The translations under genes were made by a program, and so were the position numbers. Positions 34,302 through 43,332 of a stretch of 64,000 bases of DNA are shown in pieces. The notes beneath the pieces are model-generated. The model saw only the letters and a list, made by a program, of their open reading frames with translations. It had not been told where the DNA came from and did not search any database. How positions within the stretch are numbered: position 1 is the first letter of the stretch; each line of letters begins with the position of its first letter. This DNA comes from CAYUYV01 sp050331455 (GTDB taxonomy: Bacteria; Pseudomonadota; Alphaproteobacteria; JAJFIK01): positions 1 through 64,000 of the forward strand of contig JBHJGV010000040.1 in the NCBI GenBank assembly GCA_050331455.1, read 5' to 3'.

Positions 34302-35291
34302 TCAGATTTCTTCCCCTTCGGACCGCTCCTGGGACCGGTCCGGGCGCGGCACAACGCGCAGGCGCCGGATGCGCCGCGGATCGGCCTCAATGATTTCCAG
34401 GTCATAGCCCCCCGGATGGCGGATGATTTCGCCCCGGCACGGAACCCGGCCCGCCAAAGTGAAGACAAGGCCGCCCAGGGTGTCGACCTCCTCGGTCTCA
34501 TCCTCACCATAGGCGAGATCGAAGCTGGTCAGCTCTTCGAAATCCTCGATCTCGAAGCCTGCATCGACCTGGAAGCCGCCGCTCTCAAGGGCCACGAATT
34601 CCCGCTCTTCTTCCGTGTCGTGCTCGTCCTCAATGTCGCCGACAATGGTCTCGACCAGATCTTCGATGGTCACGAGACCTTCGGTCCCGCCATATTCGTC
34701 GATCACGAGGGCCATGTGGATCCGGGCGGCCTGCATCTGGACCAGCAGATCGGCAGCGCGCATGGACGGCGGCACGAAAAGCACCCCCTTCTTCAGACGC
34801 GGCCAGTTGGCCATGGGATCCGAGGGTATGCCGCCCGTCTCCCCGTCCTCCACCTGCGGAGTCGCGAAGCAGGCCAGGATATCCTTGATGTGAACCATGC
34901 CCAGGGGATCATCGAGGGTCTTCTGATAGACGGGAAGGCGGGAGTGACCCGCCTCGCGGAACAGGTCCACGAGATCCGCGAACGGCGTCGAGACTTCGAC
35001 CGCGGTGATGTTGGCGCGGGGCACCATGACATCGTCGACCCGGACGGATCGGAATTTCAGGAGATTGAGCAGCATGGACCGCTCGGTCTCGTCGAGCGGG
35101 CGCTCCCCTTCGGCGTGGTCGCGCAGCCAATCGGCGGCGCTGAGATCTTCCCCATCGGGGCGAAGGCGGCGCACGAACCGTGTCACCTGACGTTGAAGTC
35201 GGCCGAGGGTCCCCTCTTTCAGTGAACCACCCGGCCCGGGACTGGCGTCCTCGCCCTCCTGGTCACTGGTGAAAACGGTGGCATCAACCAT
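34302..35291 (-). CDS. Hemolysin-type CBS-pair protein, CorC/YbeX-like
   Basis: Cytoplasmic protein of 329 residues with a CBS pair. The first CBS has VDDVMVPRANITAVE and GHSRLPVYQKTLDDPLGMVHIKDIL; the second has MALVIDEYGGTEGLVTIEDLVETIVGDIEDEHD. A transporter-associated CorC_HlyC domain follows, with GLVFTLAGRVP. It is linked to Mg2+/Co2+ homeostasis and, in the ybeZYX-lnt cluster, to ribosome and envelope stress. Start ATG 35291 has GGAG 6 nt upstream and overlaps ybeY by 8 nt. No DUF21 membrane domain is present. Confidence 0.93.
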   Translation of the reverse strand: MVDATVFTSDQEGEDASPGPGGSLKEGTLGRLQRQVTRFVRRLRPDGEDLSAADWLRDHAEGERPLDETERSMLLNLLKFRSVRVDDVMVPRANITAVEVSTPFADLVDLFREAGHSRLPVYQKTLDDPLGMVHIKDILACFATPQVEDGETGGIPSDPMANWPRLKKGVLFVPPSMRAADLLVQMQAARIHMALVIDEYGGTEGLVTIEDLVETIVGDIEDEHDTEEEREFVALESGGFQVDAGFEIEDFEELTSFDLAYGEDETEEVDTLGGLVFTLAGRVPCRGEIIRHPGGYDLEIIEADPRRIRRLRVVPRPDRSQERSEGEEI

Positions 35292-35781
35292 CATGCTCTC
35301 CATAGGGGTCGGGAATGCCCAGATCGGCCAGGATACGGGTTTCCAGGGCCTCCATGATCTCGGCGTCGGCCGGATCCTCATGATCATGACCCAGCAAATG
35401 CAGCAGGGCGTGTACGGTCAAATGAGTGACATGGTGGGGCAGTGGCTTGCGTTGTTCGGCGGCCTCCCGGCACACCGTCTCCAGGGCCAGAACGACATCC
35501 CCGAGAAACCGGCCCGGGGTTGCCCCGCGATCCGGACTCGAAAACGGAACATCGGGGGCCGCCGGAAAGGCCAGGACATTGGTCGGCGCGTCCCTGCCCC
35601 GGAACCGGTCGTTCAGGCGGCGCACCGCTTCGTCGTCGTCGAGCAGCAGACTGACCGTATCCTCCGGGCTCAGATCGTCGCACCGGGCCGCGACCGCGCC
35701 GAAGGCCGATTGGGCCACGGCGCATGCATCCGACGGGAGGGCCTGCCAACCCTCCGCAGCGATGCAGACATCAAGAGCCAT
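35284..35781 (-). CDS. ybeY: Endoribonuclease/rRNA maturation factor YbeY
   Basis: Zinc-dependent RNase acting in 16S rRNA 3'-end maturation and ribosome quality control. 165 residues with the metal site HLTVHALLHLLGHDHE (three conserved His) and the usual LNDRFRGRDAPTNVLAFP motif. Start ATG 35781 overlaps the phoH end by 11 nt, and the 3' end overlaps corC. It is therefore part of a tightly coupled phoH-ybeY-corC unit. Confidence 0.95.
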   Translation of the reverse strand: MALDVCIAAEGWQALPSDACAVAQSAFGAVAARCDDLSPEDTVSLLLDDDEAVRRLNDRFRGRDAPTNVLAFPAAPDVPFSSPDRGATPGRFLGDVVLALETVCREAAEQRKPLPHHVTHLTVHALLHLLGHDHEDPADAEIMEALETRILADLGIPDPYGEHDG

Positions 35782-36847
35782 CGGCACCGTGCCCCTCACC
35801 GCTGCGCCCCTCACCGCGGCGCCCCTCACCCCGGCGCATGGCGGCCGCGTTGTAGGCCTTGACGATCCGGGCCACCAGAGGATGGCGCACAACATCCGCA
35901 TCCGTAAAATGCACGAAGGACACGCCCTCGACACCCTGAAGAATGGAACAGGCCTCCACGAGCCCCGAGGACTGGCCCGGCGGAAGATCGACCTGGGTGG
36001 GGTCCCCTGTAATGACCATGCGCGACTGATCCCCCAGGCGCGTGAGGAACATTTTCATCTGCATGGTCGTAGTGTTCTGGGCTTCGTCCAGGATGACGAA
36101 GGCGTTGGCCAGCGTTCGCCCGCGCATGAAGGCAAGAGGCGCGACTTCGATGTCCCCGGCGCCCAGGCGCCGCTGCACCTGATCGCCGATCATGGTGTCG
36201 TTCAGGGCATCGAACAGCGGCCGCAGATAGGGATCCACCTTCTCGCGCATGTCACCGGGCAGAAAGCCCAACCGCTCCCCCGCCTCAACGGCCGGCCGCG
36301 ACAGGATCAGCCGGTCGACCTGGCGTGCAAGGAGCAGGCTGACCCCGTGGGCCACGGCAAGATAGGTTTTTCCCGTCCCCGCCGGGCCGATCCCGAATAC
36401 GAGTTCGTTACGCCGCAGGGCATCCATATAATGGCTCTGGGTGACCGAGCGCGGCTCGATGACTTTCTTCTGGGTGCGGATCACCACATCGGGAGGGGGA
36501 GCGCCGCGCCCCGAACTGCCCAACACCAGACGCACCGCTCCGGCCACGTCGTTTTCGTCGATCACCCGGCCCTCATCGAGGCTGCGGGACAGCCTCTCCA
36601 GAACGCCGTGGGCGGCGACCCGCGCATCGGACGCCCCCTTGATCTCGATGTGATCGCCGCGGGGAAACAGGGTGACATTCAATTTCTGTTCAATGAGGGC
36701 CAGATGCCGGTCGTTCTGTCCGCACAGATCCGCCTGACGGGCAAGATCCGAGCACGGGAACACCCGGCCCGGATCGGCCATGCCCGCACCGGGCTCACCC
36801 GGCTGGTCCGCAAGGGACACCGGCGGATAGGACGGTTGATCGGTCAT
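35771..36847 (-). CDS. PhoH-like ATPase (YbeZ)
   Basis: P-loop ATPase of 358 residues that works with YbeY on RNA. The N-terminal part has a KH-like region (about 50-115). The ATPase has GIGPAGTGKTYLAVAHGV (Walker A) and FVILDEAQNTTTMQMKMFLTR (Walker B). Sensor residues are in MVITGDPTQVDLP. Start ATG 36847 overlaps the miaB stop (ATGA). The C-terminal tail is a recent-looking repeat (RRGEGRRGEGRSGEG) encoded by three 15-bp units at 35791-35835. Confidence 0.95.
   Translation of the reverse strand: MTDQPSYPPVSLADQPGEPGAGMADPGRVFPCSDLARQADLCGQNDRHLALIEQKLNVTLFPRGDHIEIKGASDARVAAHGVLERLSRSLDEGRVIDENDVAGAVRLVLGSSGRGAPPPDVVIRTQKKVIEPRSVTQSHYMDALRRNELVFGIGPAGTGKTYLAVAHGVSLLLARQVDRLILSRPAVEAGERLGFLPGDMREKVDPYLRPLFDALNDTMIGDQVQRRLGAGDIEVAPLAFMRGRTLANAFVILDEAQNTTTMQMKMFLTRLGDQSRMVITGDPTQVDLPPGQSSGLVEACSILQGVEGVSFVHFTDADVVRHPLVARIVKAYNAAAMRRGEGRRGEGRSGEGHGADGS
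35791..35835. repeat. Three 15-bp tandem repeats in the phoH 3' end
   Basis: Units GCCCCTCACCGCTGC, GCCCCTCACCGCGGC and GCCCCTCACCCCGGC, in frame on the minus strand, encode the GEGRR-type repeat of the PhoH tail. Confidence 0.9.
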
Positions 36848-38247
36848 GGCACCGCTCCAACCGGCTGTGCCGGCGCCGCGTTGTCTGCCTGAAGCGGGTC
36901 CCCTCCCCCGGCCAGCACGCCGCTCAAGGAATGGGCCCGGGCAGCGTCGATCCGGACGGGACGGATGGTCCCCATGGCGTCGGCGGGCGCTGCCACATGG
37001 ACCGCCTGCAGATAGGGGCTTCGACCGATCAGCTGGCCCTCGTGTCGCCCGGGCTTTTCGAAGAGCACGGGCAGGGTCCGACCCACAAGGGAGCGGTTGA
37101 AGGCATCCGCCTGATCGCCGAGCAGCGCCTGCAGGGCCTCCAGACGCTGGGATTTCACCGCTTCGGGCACCTGCAAGTCCTCCGCTGCGGCGGGCGTGCC
37201 CGGCCGCGGGGAGTATTTGAAGGAGAAGGTCTGTGCAAAGCCCACATCGCGTATGAGGGCCATCGTCGCCTCGAAATCCCGGTCGCTTTCCCCGGGAAAA
37301 CCCACGATGAAGTCCGAAGAAAGAGCAATATCGGGGCGGGCCTGCCGGATGCGCTCGACCAGTCGGCGATAGTCGTCCGCGGTGTGCTGACGGTTCATGG
37401 CCGCGAGGATGCGGTCCGAGCCGGCCTGCACCGGGAGATGCAGATAGGGCATCAGTTCCGGCAGGTCCCGATGGGCCGCGATGAGATCCTCGTCCATATC
37501 CCGCGGATGGCTCGTGGTATAGCGGATCCGGGCGAGCCCCACGTCTTCGGCAAGGGCCCGGCACAGACGCGCCAGGGACCACACAGCGCCATCGGGCCCG
37601 TCCCCGTGATAGGCGTTGACGTTCTGGCCAAGAAGCGTGATTTCCCGCACACCCTGCCCCGCAAGGCCCCGTGCCTCGGCCAGGATCTGCCGGGCAGGCC
37701 GGGAAAACTCCGCACCGCGCGTATAGGGTACAACGCAGAAGGTGCAGAACTTGTCGCACCCCTCCTGGATGGTCAGGAAGGCCGTCGGCCCGCTGGTGCG
37801 GCGCGCCTCCGGCAGGGTATCGAATTTATCCTCAACCGGAAAATCCGTATCCACCACACCGCCGGTCTCGCGCGTGGCCCGGGCCACGAGTTCGGGCAGC
37901 CGGTGATAGGCTTGGGGGCCCACCACCAGGTCGACGACCGGCGCGCGGCGCCTCATCTCCGCGCCCTCGGCCTGGGCGACACAGCCGGCCACGGCAACGA
38001 TCATGCGTCCGCGCCCTCGGGCCGCGCGGGCCTCCTTCATGTGACGGATGCGGCCCAGCTCCGAATACACCTTTTCGGCGGCCTTTTCGCGGATGTGACA
38101 GGTGTTGAGAATGACCATGTCGGCATCGTCCGGCGTGTCCGCCGGGGCATAGCCGAGGGGGGCCAGAAGTTCCGACATCCGTTCGGAGTCGTAGACATTC
38201 ATCTGGCAGCCATAGGTCTTGATGAAAACTGTTTTGCTCACCGACAT
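36844..38247 (-). CDS. miaB: tRNA-2-methylthio-N6-dimethylallyladenosine synthase
   Basis: Radical-SAM methylthiotransferase acting on A37 of tRNAs. 467 residues. The UPF0004 domain has cluster ligands in KTYGCQMNVYDSE, ILNTCHIREKA and AVAGCVAQAEG. The radical-SAM motif is IQEGCDKFCTFCVVPYTRG (CxxxCxxC), and the core contains GQNVNAYHG. A C-terminal TRAM domain ends the protein. Start uncertain: ATG 38247 (MSVSKTVFIK) is family-typical but has no close ribosome binding site; ATG 38298 would add 17 residues. It overlaps phoH at its stop. Confidence 0.95.
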   Translation of the reverse strand: MSVSKTVFIKTYGCQMNVYDSERMSELLAPLGYAPADTPDDADMVILNTCHIREKAAEKVYSELGRIRHMKEARAARGRGRMIVAVAGCVAQAEGAEMRRRAPVVDLVVGPQAYHRLPELVARATRETGGVVDTDFPVEDKFDTLPEARRTSGPTAFLTIQEGCDKFCTFCVVPYTRGAEFSRPARQILAEARGLAGQGVREITLLGQNVNAYHGDGPDGAVWSLARLCRALAEDVGLARIRYTTSHPRDMDEDLIAAHRDLPELMPYLHLPVQAGSDRILAAMNRQHTADDYRRLVERIRQARPDIALSSDFIVGFPGESDRDFEATMALIRDVGFAQTFSFKYSPRPGTPAAAEDLQVPEAVKSQRLEALQALLGDQADAFNRSLVGRTLPVLFEKPGRHEGQLIGRSPYLQAVHVAAPADAMGTIRPVRIDAARAHSLSGVLAGGGDPLQADNAAPAQPVGAVP

Positions 38248-38362
38248 CGGCGCGGCAATCGCCCGCCTCCCGTTAGAAATGCCCAACCTCAAGTCCATCC
38301 GGCCATGGACCGCGTCTCAATCGCGAACGGCCCCGCCCTGTCGCGGCCACTCCCGTTTCACC

Positions 38363-39262
38363 TTACCCAGTTGCGCCCCACGCGGCGAGCACCACTGCCG
38401 GGTCCGCCGAGCCGTTTCGGGCGGCCGGGTCCAGGGCCTCGGCATCGGGCTCCGCCAGTCCGGACCGACCGCTCAAGGCATGGCCCACGCCCGCCGCAAC
38501 GATGTGTTCGCAATGGGCCGCCATGTCCCGGCGGGAGGCGAAATCCCGATGGCGGACCGGCGGATAGAAATGCACATCCACATCGAAGGGACCCATCTGA
38601 AAGGCTTCCCACAAATGGGGCACAAGGTCCATGTCTCCATACCAAGCGAAAAAGGGGCGGAACAGGCGCCCCATGGGCAGGCCATGGAGGCGGGTATAGG
38701 CCACGGCCACGGGCTGGACCCAGATTTCGCGCGGATCGCTGCCCGCCGTGCAGGGAGCAGGCTGGGCCGCCCCCATCAAGGCGCTCTTGAACGTCAGAAC
38801 ATGATTGCCGTCGGTGCTCGTGCCTTCGGGAAACAGCACCAGGCTGTCACCGTCATAGAGCCTCGCCTGGATCATGTCCCGGTGCTGGCCCGTCTTGGAG
38901 CGCCGCTGACGCTCGACAAAGACCGTCCGCGCAAGACGCGCGAGCGTCCCGAACAGGGGCCAGTCCGCAACTTCGCTTTTTGAAATGAAGGACACGGGCC
39001 CCAGGGAACCGAGGATCACGATGTCAAAATAAGAGGTGTGGTTTGCCGCAAGCAAGACCGGCCGTTCGCGCATCAACCGGCCCTTGGCCCGGATCCGGAT
39101 TCCCACAAGGGCGCACACCGCCTTGAAATAGACCGAAGGGAAATGGCGCGCCGCGGACGCCGATACCCGCACCAGAACGAATTGGATGGGGATAGACAGA
39201 GCCGTTAGGGCCATGAACCCCATGAAAAGGAGGACAGCCCTCATCTGGGCCATGGTGACCAT
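38363..39262 (-). CDS. 1-acylglycerol-3-phosphate O-acyltransferase (PlsC-like)
   Basis: Membrane acyltransferase of phospholipid synthesis, 299 residues. An N-terminal hydrophobic segment (about 5-30) is followed by the acyltransferase block I NHTSYFDIVILG (HX4D catalytic pair). Block III-type FPEGTSTDGN and block IV-type VQPVAVAYTR complete the domain. Start taken as ATG 39262; ATGs at 39253 and 39244 are close alternatives, so the N-terminus may be a few residues shorter. The C-terminal 40 residues are unconserved. Placed between miaB and fur as in many relatives. Confidence 0.92.
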   Translation of the reverse strand: MVTMAQMRAVLLFMGFMALTALSIPIQFVLVRVSASAARHFPSVYFKAVCALVGIRIRAKGRLMRERPVLLAANHTSYFDIVILGSLGPVSFISKSEVADWPLFGTLARLARTVFVERQRRSKTGQHRDMIQARLYDGDSLVLFPEGTSTDGNHVLTFKSALMGAAQPAPCTAGSDPREIWVQPVAVAYTRLHGLPMGRLFRPFFAWYGDMDLVPHLWEAFQMGPFDVDVHFYPPVRHRDFASRRDMAAHCEHIVAAGVGHALSGRSGLAEPDAEALDPAARNGSADPAVVLAAWGATG

Positions 39263-39434
39263 CCCGCATTCATTAAAGGCCGTGAAGAGCGGCGCATGTC
39301 CCTCAAGATGCGCGCCGGCATCCGCATGCCCAGACAAAGGAGCGTGTCGACGGGAGGCCATCGACACGCACGGTCTCGCAGAATAGGCCGCCATAAAGAC
39401 CCACCGCAAGGGCGGCCGCGGCGCGGTGAAAGCC

Positions 39435-39908
39435 TCAGCTCAGGCGCCGCCGCGCCACCGGCGGGCGAGACCCGTTGGGACGCCGGCCCTTGGCATCCGC
39501 CGGATCGACCCGCCGAACGCCGTAAAGCTCCAGGCGATGATCAACGAGGTCATAGCCCAACTCCTGGGCGATGCGTTCCTTGATTCGCTCAAGTTCCTCG
39601 TCCTGGAATTCGATGACATCGCCGGTATCGAGATCGATCAGGTGGTGGTGATGCTCCTCGGTGGCCTGCTCATAGCGGGCGCGCCCGTCCCGGAAATCGA
39701 GGCGCTCAATGATGCCCGCCTCTTCAAACAAACGCACCGTGCGATACACGGTGGCGAGCGAGATGCGCGGATCCTCGTCCACGGCCCGCCGATAGACCTC
39801 CTCCACGTCCGGGTGATCTTCGGACGCGGCCAGAACGCGGGCAATCACGCGGCGTTGCTCGGTCATCCGCATGCCCCGGTCGATGCACAGCTTTTCCAGA
39901 AATTCCAT
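39435..39908 (-). CDS. fur: Fur/Mur-family metal-responsive transcriptional regulator
   Basis: 157-residue repressor. Winged helix MRMTEQRRVIARVLA...VSLATVYRT-type region (ISLATVYRTVRLFEEAGIIERL) is at about 13-75. The metal site is EEHHHHLIDLDTGDVIEF, followed by the dimerization part LGYDLVDHRLELYGV. This is the alphaproteobacterial Fur/Mur form, not Irr, and lacks CxxC zinc motifs. Start ATG 39908 has TTGGAGATG upstream. A palindromic site in the 92-nt spacer before it is a candidate autoregulatory operator. The metal sensed (Fe or Mn) cannot be told. Confidence 0.93.
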   Translation of the reverse strand: MEFLEKLCIDRGMRMTEQRRVIARVLAASEDHPDVEEVYRRAVDEDPRISLATVYRTVRLFEEAGIIERLDFRDGRARYEQATEEHHHHLIDLDTGDVIEFQDEELERIKERIAQELGYDLVDHRLELYGVRRVDPADAKGRRPNGSRPPVARRRLS

Positions 39909-39979
39909 GGCACATCTCCAAACGGCAGGACGAAAGCTTCATCGGCGCGACGGTACATACCTCGCTGCCGGCCCGTGCC

Positions 39980-40007
39980 CTAAGTCAATCTAGAATCATT
40001 CTAAGTC
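39980..40007. promoter_or_regulatory. Candidate operator upstream of fur
   Basis: TAGAATCATTCTA (39991-40003) is a perfect 5-3-5 dyad, bracketed by two CTAAGTC direct repeats (39980-39986 and 40001-40007). It lies about 80-100 nt before the fur start and overlaps the rimI stop. It resembles Irr/Fur-type iron boxes of alphaproteobacteria, and binding by Fur itself is an inference. Confidence 0.5.
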
Positions 40008-40516
40008 CAAGCCCGCGCCATGAGAATGGCATCGATGCGATCCGCTTTGGCCCCACCGGACTCACCCGATCCGCGAGCCTGACGCCGATAATACTGCTTT
40101 CGTCGCCCAATTTCTTGAAATTTCAGGCATTTGTAAAAGGCAATGGCGTCCGGATTATCGTCGGCCACATCCAGAAAAATTTCCCTAACGCCCGCTGCCC
40201 TCAGGGTCTCGTCCAAGGCCGCCATCAGGCCCGATCCGATCCTGCTGCGGCGCAAGGCTGGCGCCACGGCGATCAACACCAGATCGGCCTCCGGCGCGGC
40301 CGCAACGGCAAGGGCGAAACCGGCCGGCAAACCGTCGACCGTGCCCAGCACACCCAGCGCAGGGGGTTGCGCGAGAAACGCGCCGAAATCTGCCGCGCTC
40401 CAGACGGGGCCGTCCGGAAAGGCCGCTTCGTGGAGACCGGCAAGAACCGGTGCATGGGGAGGCATGGCCCGGTCCCATGTAAGACCCGAAGGGCCGGCAC
40501 CGGATCGGACGGTCAT
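40001..40516 (-). CDS. rimI: GNAT-family N-acetyltransferase, RimI-like
   Basis: GCN5-type acetyltransferase, 171 residues, of the family acetylating ribosomal protein bS18. Acetyl-CoA motif A appears as VLIAVAPALRRSRIGSGLMAALDE. The C-terminal FLDVADDNPDAIAFYKCLKFQEIGRRKQYY is the classic RimI ending. Start ATG 40516 overlaps the tsaB stop (ATGA). The N-terminus to 15 is weakly conserved. The tsaB-rimI pairing is standard. Confidence 0.9.
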   Translation of the reverse strand: MTVRSGAGPSGLTWDRAMPPHAPVLAGLHEAAFPDGPVWSAADFGAFLAQPPALGVLGTVDGLPAGFALAVAAAPEADLVLIAVAPALRRSRIGSGLMAALDETLRAAGVREIFLDVADDNPDAIAFYKCLKFQEIGRRKQYYRRQARGSGESGGAKADRIDAILMARAWT

Positions 40517-41202
40517 GGGCGCGCGGTCCAGGACGGCGCCGCAGGCGGGGTGGCATCCGGAGCCCGGAGATAGAGGGGGCACGGCGGATAGGCCTGGGGA
40601 TCCGCGCCTGCATAGGCCAAAAGCCAAAGGGGATCGATCAGCACTCGCGGGTCCACATGCACCCCATCCTCCGGGCCGCCGACCTGTTCGGCGATCAGCG
40701 GCGCGCCTGAACCGATCAGGCGCAGCACCGCGGACGGGTCGGTTTGGGCGCTCCGGATCCGTTCGCAAGCGGCATCGAGGGACAAAAGCACCGGCTCGTG
40801 GCCGCGAATAAGCAGATAAACGTCACCTCGCCGGGCATCGATTGCGCTCACGGCGATGCCATCGCCGGGCAAGGCGCCCATCAGGGCCTCAAGCGTCGAC
40901 ACACCGATACACGGGCAGCCCAGAGCCAGCGCCATGGACCGGGCCGCCGCAAGGCCGACCCGGGCGCCGGTGAAATGGCCCGGTCCGGTGGTCACCACGA
41001 TCCGGGTCACGGCCCGCATGGGGATGTCCGCGTCCTCGGCCGCTGACGCGATCATGGGAAACAGCATCTCGGCATGGCCCCGGGTCAGCGGTTCGTGCCG
41101 GGTGACGGCCGTACCGGCCGCATCAAGGGGCGCGAGCGCAACCGAACAGGCATTGAGGGCGGTATCGATCGCCAGGACATGGGGTGCGGCTGCACGGGAC
41201 AT
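40513..41202 (-). CDS. tsaB: tRNA threonylcarbamoyladenosine biosynthesis protein TsaB
   Basis: Non-catalytic partner of TsaD in t6A37 tRNA modification. 229 residues of the ASKHA fold: HVLAIDTALNACSVAL near the start, RGHAEMLFPMI, VVTTGPGHFTGARVGLAAARSMALAL and SAIDARRGDVYLL. Start ATG 41202 has AGGGGTGAAG upstream. Longer starts (41223, TTG 41235) are possible but would leave only a few bases to nfuA. It overlaps rimI. Confidence 0.92.
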   Translation of the reverse strand: MSRAAAPHVLAIDTALNACSVALAPLDAAGTAVTRHEPLTRGHAEMLFPMIASAAEDADIPMRAVTRIVVTTGPGHFTGARVGLAAARSMALALGCPCIGVSTLEALMGALPGDGIAVSAIDARRGDVYLLIRGHEPVLLSLDAACERIRSAQTDPSAVLRLIGSGAPLIAEQVGGPEDGVHVDPRVLIDPLWLLAYAGADPQAYPPCPLYLRAPDATPPAAPSWTARP

Positions 41203-41244
41203 CGTCTTCACCCCTACATTCATGGGACGGCGCAAACCCTCCGA

Positions 41245-41808
41245 TCAGGCCTCGACGGGCTGCACCTCTTCGACTTCCGGCACATAGTGCCTCAACATGT
41301 TCTCGATGCCCATTTTCAGAGTCATCGTGGAGGACGGGCATCCGGCGCAGGCGCCGCGCATGTGCAGATAGACCACCCCATCTTTGAAGCCGTGGAACAG
41401 AATATCGCCGCCGTCCTGGGCCACGGCCGGGCGCACCCGCGTATCCAGCAATTCCTTGATCTGGGCGACCACGTCCTCGTCGTCGCCGTCATAGGCCGCA
41501 TGACCGGTGGCCGTGGTGGACGCGCCGTCGGCAAACAGCGGGGTGCCGGAGGCATAGTGGTCCGTGATCGCGCCAAGCAGGGCCGGCTTCAAATGGGCCC
41601 AGTCACCGCCGTCTTTCGTGATCGTGATAAAGTCGGGACCAAAAAAAACCCCGCTGACGCCATCCACCCGGAAAAGGGCCGCTGCGAGCGGCGATCCGTC
41701 CGCATCCTGCTGGCTCACGAATTCCCGCGTGCCCTCGGCCATCACCGCCCGACCTGGCAGAAATTTGAGTGTCGCGGGGTTGGGTGTTTCTTCGGTCTGA
41801 ATAAACAT
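41245..41808 (-). CDS. NifU-like Fe-S cluster carrier (Nfu type)
   Basis: 187-residue Fe-S scaffold/carrier. The N-terminal Nfu_N domain begins MFIQTEETPNPATLKFLPG. The C-terminal NifU-like domain has LLDTRVRPAVAQDGGDILFHGF and the cluster ligands in MRGACAGCPSSTMTL (CxxC). Likely delivers 4Fe-4S clusters, for example to MiaB encoded in the same block (inference). Start ATG 41808 has GGAGG 5 nt upstream. Divergent from the cyclase gene across about 240 nt. Confidence 0.95.
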   Translation of the reverse strand: MFIQTEETPNPATLKFLPGRAVMAEGTREFVSQQDADGSPLAAALFRVDGVSGVFFGPDFITITKDGGDWAHLKPALLGAITDHYASGTPLFADGASTTATGHAAYDGDDEDVVAQIKELLDTRVRPAVAQDGGDILFHGFKDGVVYLHMRGACAGCPSSTMTLKMGIENMLRHYVPEVEEVQPVEA

Positions 41809-42044
41809 GGAGCCTCCAATCGGTGTTTTGTCCCGGTGGCGTGTGATCCTGGTCGATGCGCCCGGCCTCACGGTGAGGTGCAACAGCCTGGGTTCGGCCG
41901 GACGCCCCACCGCTCGACCCTAAAAATCGCCATTTCCGCGCCGGATACAAGGAGGCCGCAGAGCAAATCGCCCACGCCGTCTCAGCGCCACCGTTTTCAA
42001 GGGCCCGCAAGGCCCCGTGACTCAAGATGCCGGAGGAGTGCCCC

Positions 42045-43301
42045 TTGTCCGCTAAGTCCATCGACAGTGCCCCGTCACGCCCCCAAGCGTTCCACATGGT
42101 TGGCGCCGCGCCGGCCATTGGACCAGGCAGCCTGTCCACGGCCGAATGGCTGGCCAGACATGGCGGACGACGACAGACGGCTTCGGACATCCTGAGCGGC
42201 GCATGCGAAGGGCTGAGGAGGCAGGGCGTACCGGTGACGCGGGTCACCTGCACCCTTGAAGAAGTCCACCCCCAAATCGAGGGCATCGGGCTGCGCTGGA
42301 CCCAGACCGAGGGGGTCTCCGAAGTGGTGTTTGGCTACCAGGAAGGTCCGGGGACGGAGGACTATCTCCACAGCCCGATCAAGGTGATCGACGACGGAGC
42401 CGATGCGATCCGGCGCCCGCTGCACCGCAATGACTGTGCCCTGGACTTCCCGGTCCTGGCGGAACTGCGCAATGAGGGCGCGACGGATTATCTGGCCACG
42501 GCCTTGGTCTTCTCCGACGGCACCCGGAACTTCATTTCCTGGGTGACCCATGAACCGGGCGGATTCTCCTCCGACCAGCTCGCCGAGATCGACGCCCTGA
42601 GCCCGCTCCTCGCCCTGCGCCTGGAGATCGAGCGCAGCCACACCATGACCCACACCCTGCTGCGCACCTATCTTGGCAATGCGGCGGCCGATCGGGTCAT
42701 CAAGGGGACGATCCGCCGGTTCCAGTGCGAGGCCCTCAACGCCATCATCCTCTATTGCGACTTACGCGACTTCACGGCCATGGCGGACGGGTTGCCCCCC
42801 GACGACACGATCCGGGCCCTGTGCCTGTATTACGAGGCCGTGGCGGAACCGATCCAATATTTTAACGGCGACATCATCAAGATCATTGGGGACGGACTGC
42901 TTGCCATCTTCCCCGTGCCGAAGGACGCGCCGCCGGCGCAGATGGACCATGTGGCCTGCGGCGCCAATGCCGCCGTGCGCCGGGCCCTCGCCGCCCTGGA
43001 AGCGATCCCTTCGGATGTGCTGCCCGAGGGCATCGACCATTTGCGGGCGGGCTTCGCCCTCCATGCCGGGGAGATCGTCTTCGGCAATGTGGGCAGTCAG
43101 GACCGTCTGGACTTCACGGCGATCGGCACTGCCGTCAACGAGGTCGTCCGTGTGGAAGCCTTGACCAAAAGCCTCGGCTTTCCGGTGCTAACCACCTCCG
43201 CCTTTGCCGGCCTCGAATGTACGGTTCAGCTCGAATCCGTCGGCTTTCACCATCTGCGCGGCGTGCGCGAGCCCAAGGAACTGTTCCGCCCCCTGTATTG
43301 A
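42045..43301 (+). CDS. Class III adenylate/guanylate cyclase
   Basis: Makes a cyclic nucleotide; 418 residues from TTG 42045. The C-terminal cyclase domain has both metal aspartates, Asp239 in YCDLRDFTAMADG and Asp283 in IIGDGLLAIFP. Lys279 (DIIKIIGDG) is at the purine-selecting position, and GEIVFGNVGSQDRLDFTAIGTAVNE completes the site. The N-terminal about 200 residues are a GAF-like sensory region seen in alphaproteobacterial cyclases (weak call). Start: an ATG at 42027 lacks a site, whereas GGAGGAG lies 7 nt before TTG 42045. No membrane segment is present. Confidence 0.9.
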   Translation: MSAKSIDSAPSRPQAFHMVGAAPAIGPGSLSTAEWLARHGGRRQTASDILSGACEGLRRQGVPVTRVTCTLEEVHPQIEGIGLRWTQTEGVSEVVFGYQEGPGTEDYLHSPIKVIDDGADAIRRPLHRNDCALDFPVLAELRNEGATDYLATALVFSDGTRNFISWVTHEPGGFSSDQLAEIDALSPLLALRLEIERSHTMTHTLLRTYLGNAAADRVIKGTIRRFQCEALNAIILYCDLRDFTAMADGLPPDDTIRALCLYYEAVAEPIQYFNGDIIKIIGDGLLAIFPVPKDAPPAQMDHVACGANAAVRRALAALEAIPSDVLPEGIDHLRAGFALHAGEIVFGNVGSQDRLDFTAIGTAVNEVVRVEALTKSLGFPVLTTSAFAGLECTVQLESVGFHHLRGVREPKELFRPLY

Positions 43302-43332
43302 CGCCCATCACCCTTTCAGGACATGCCGCCCC

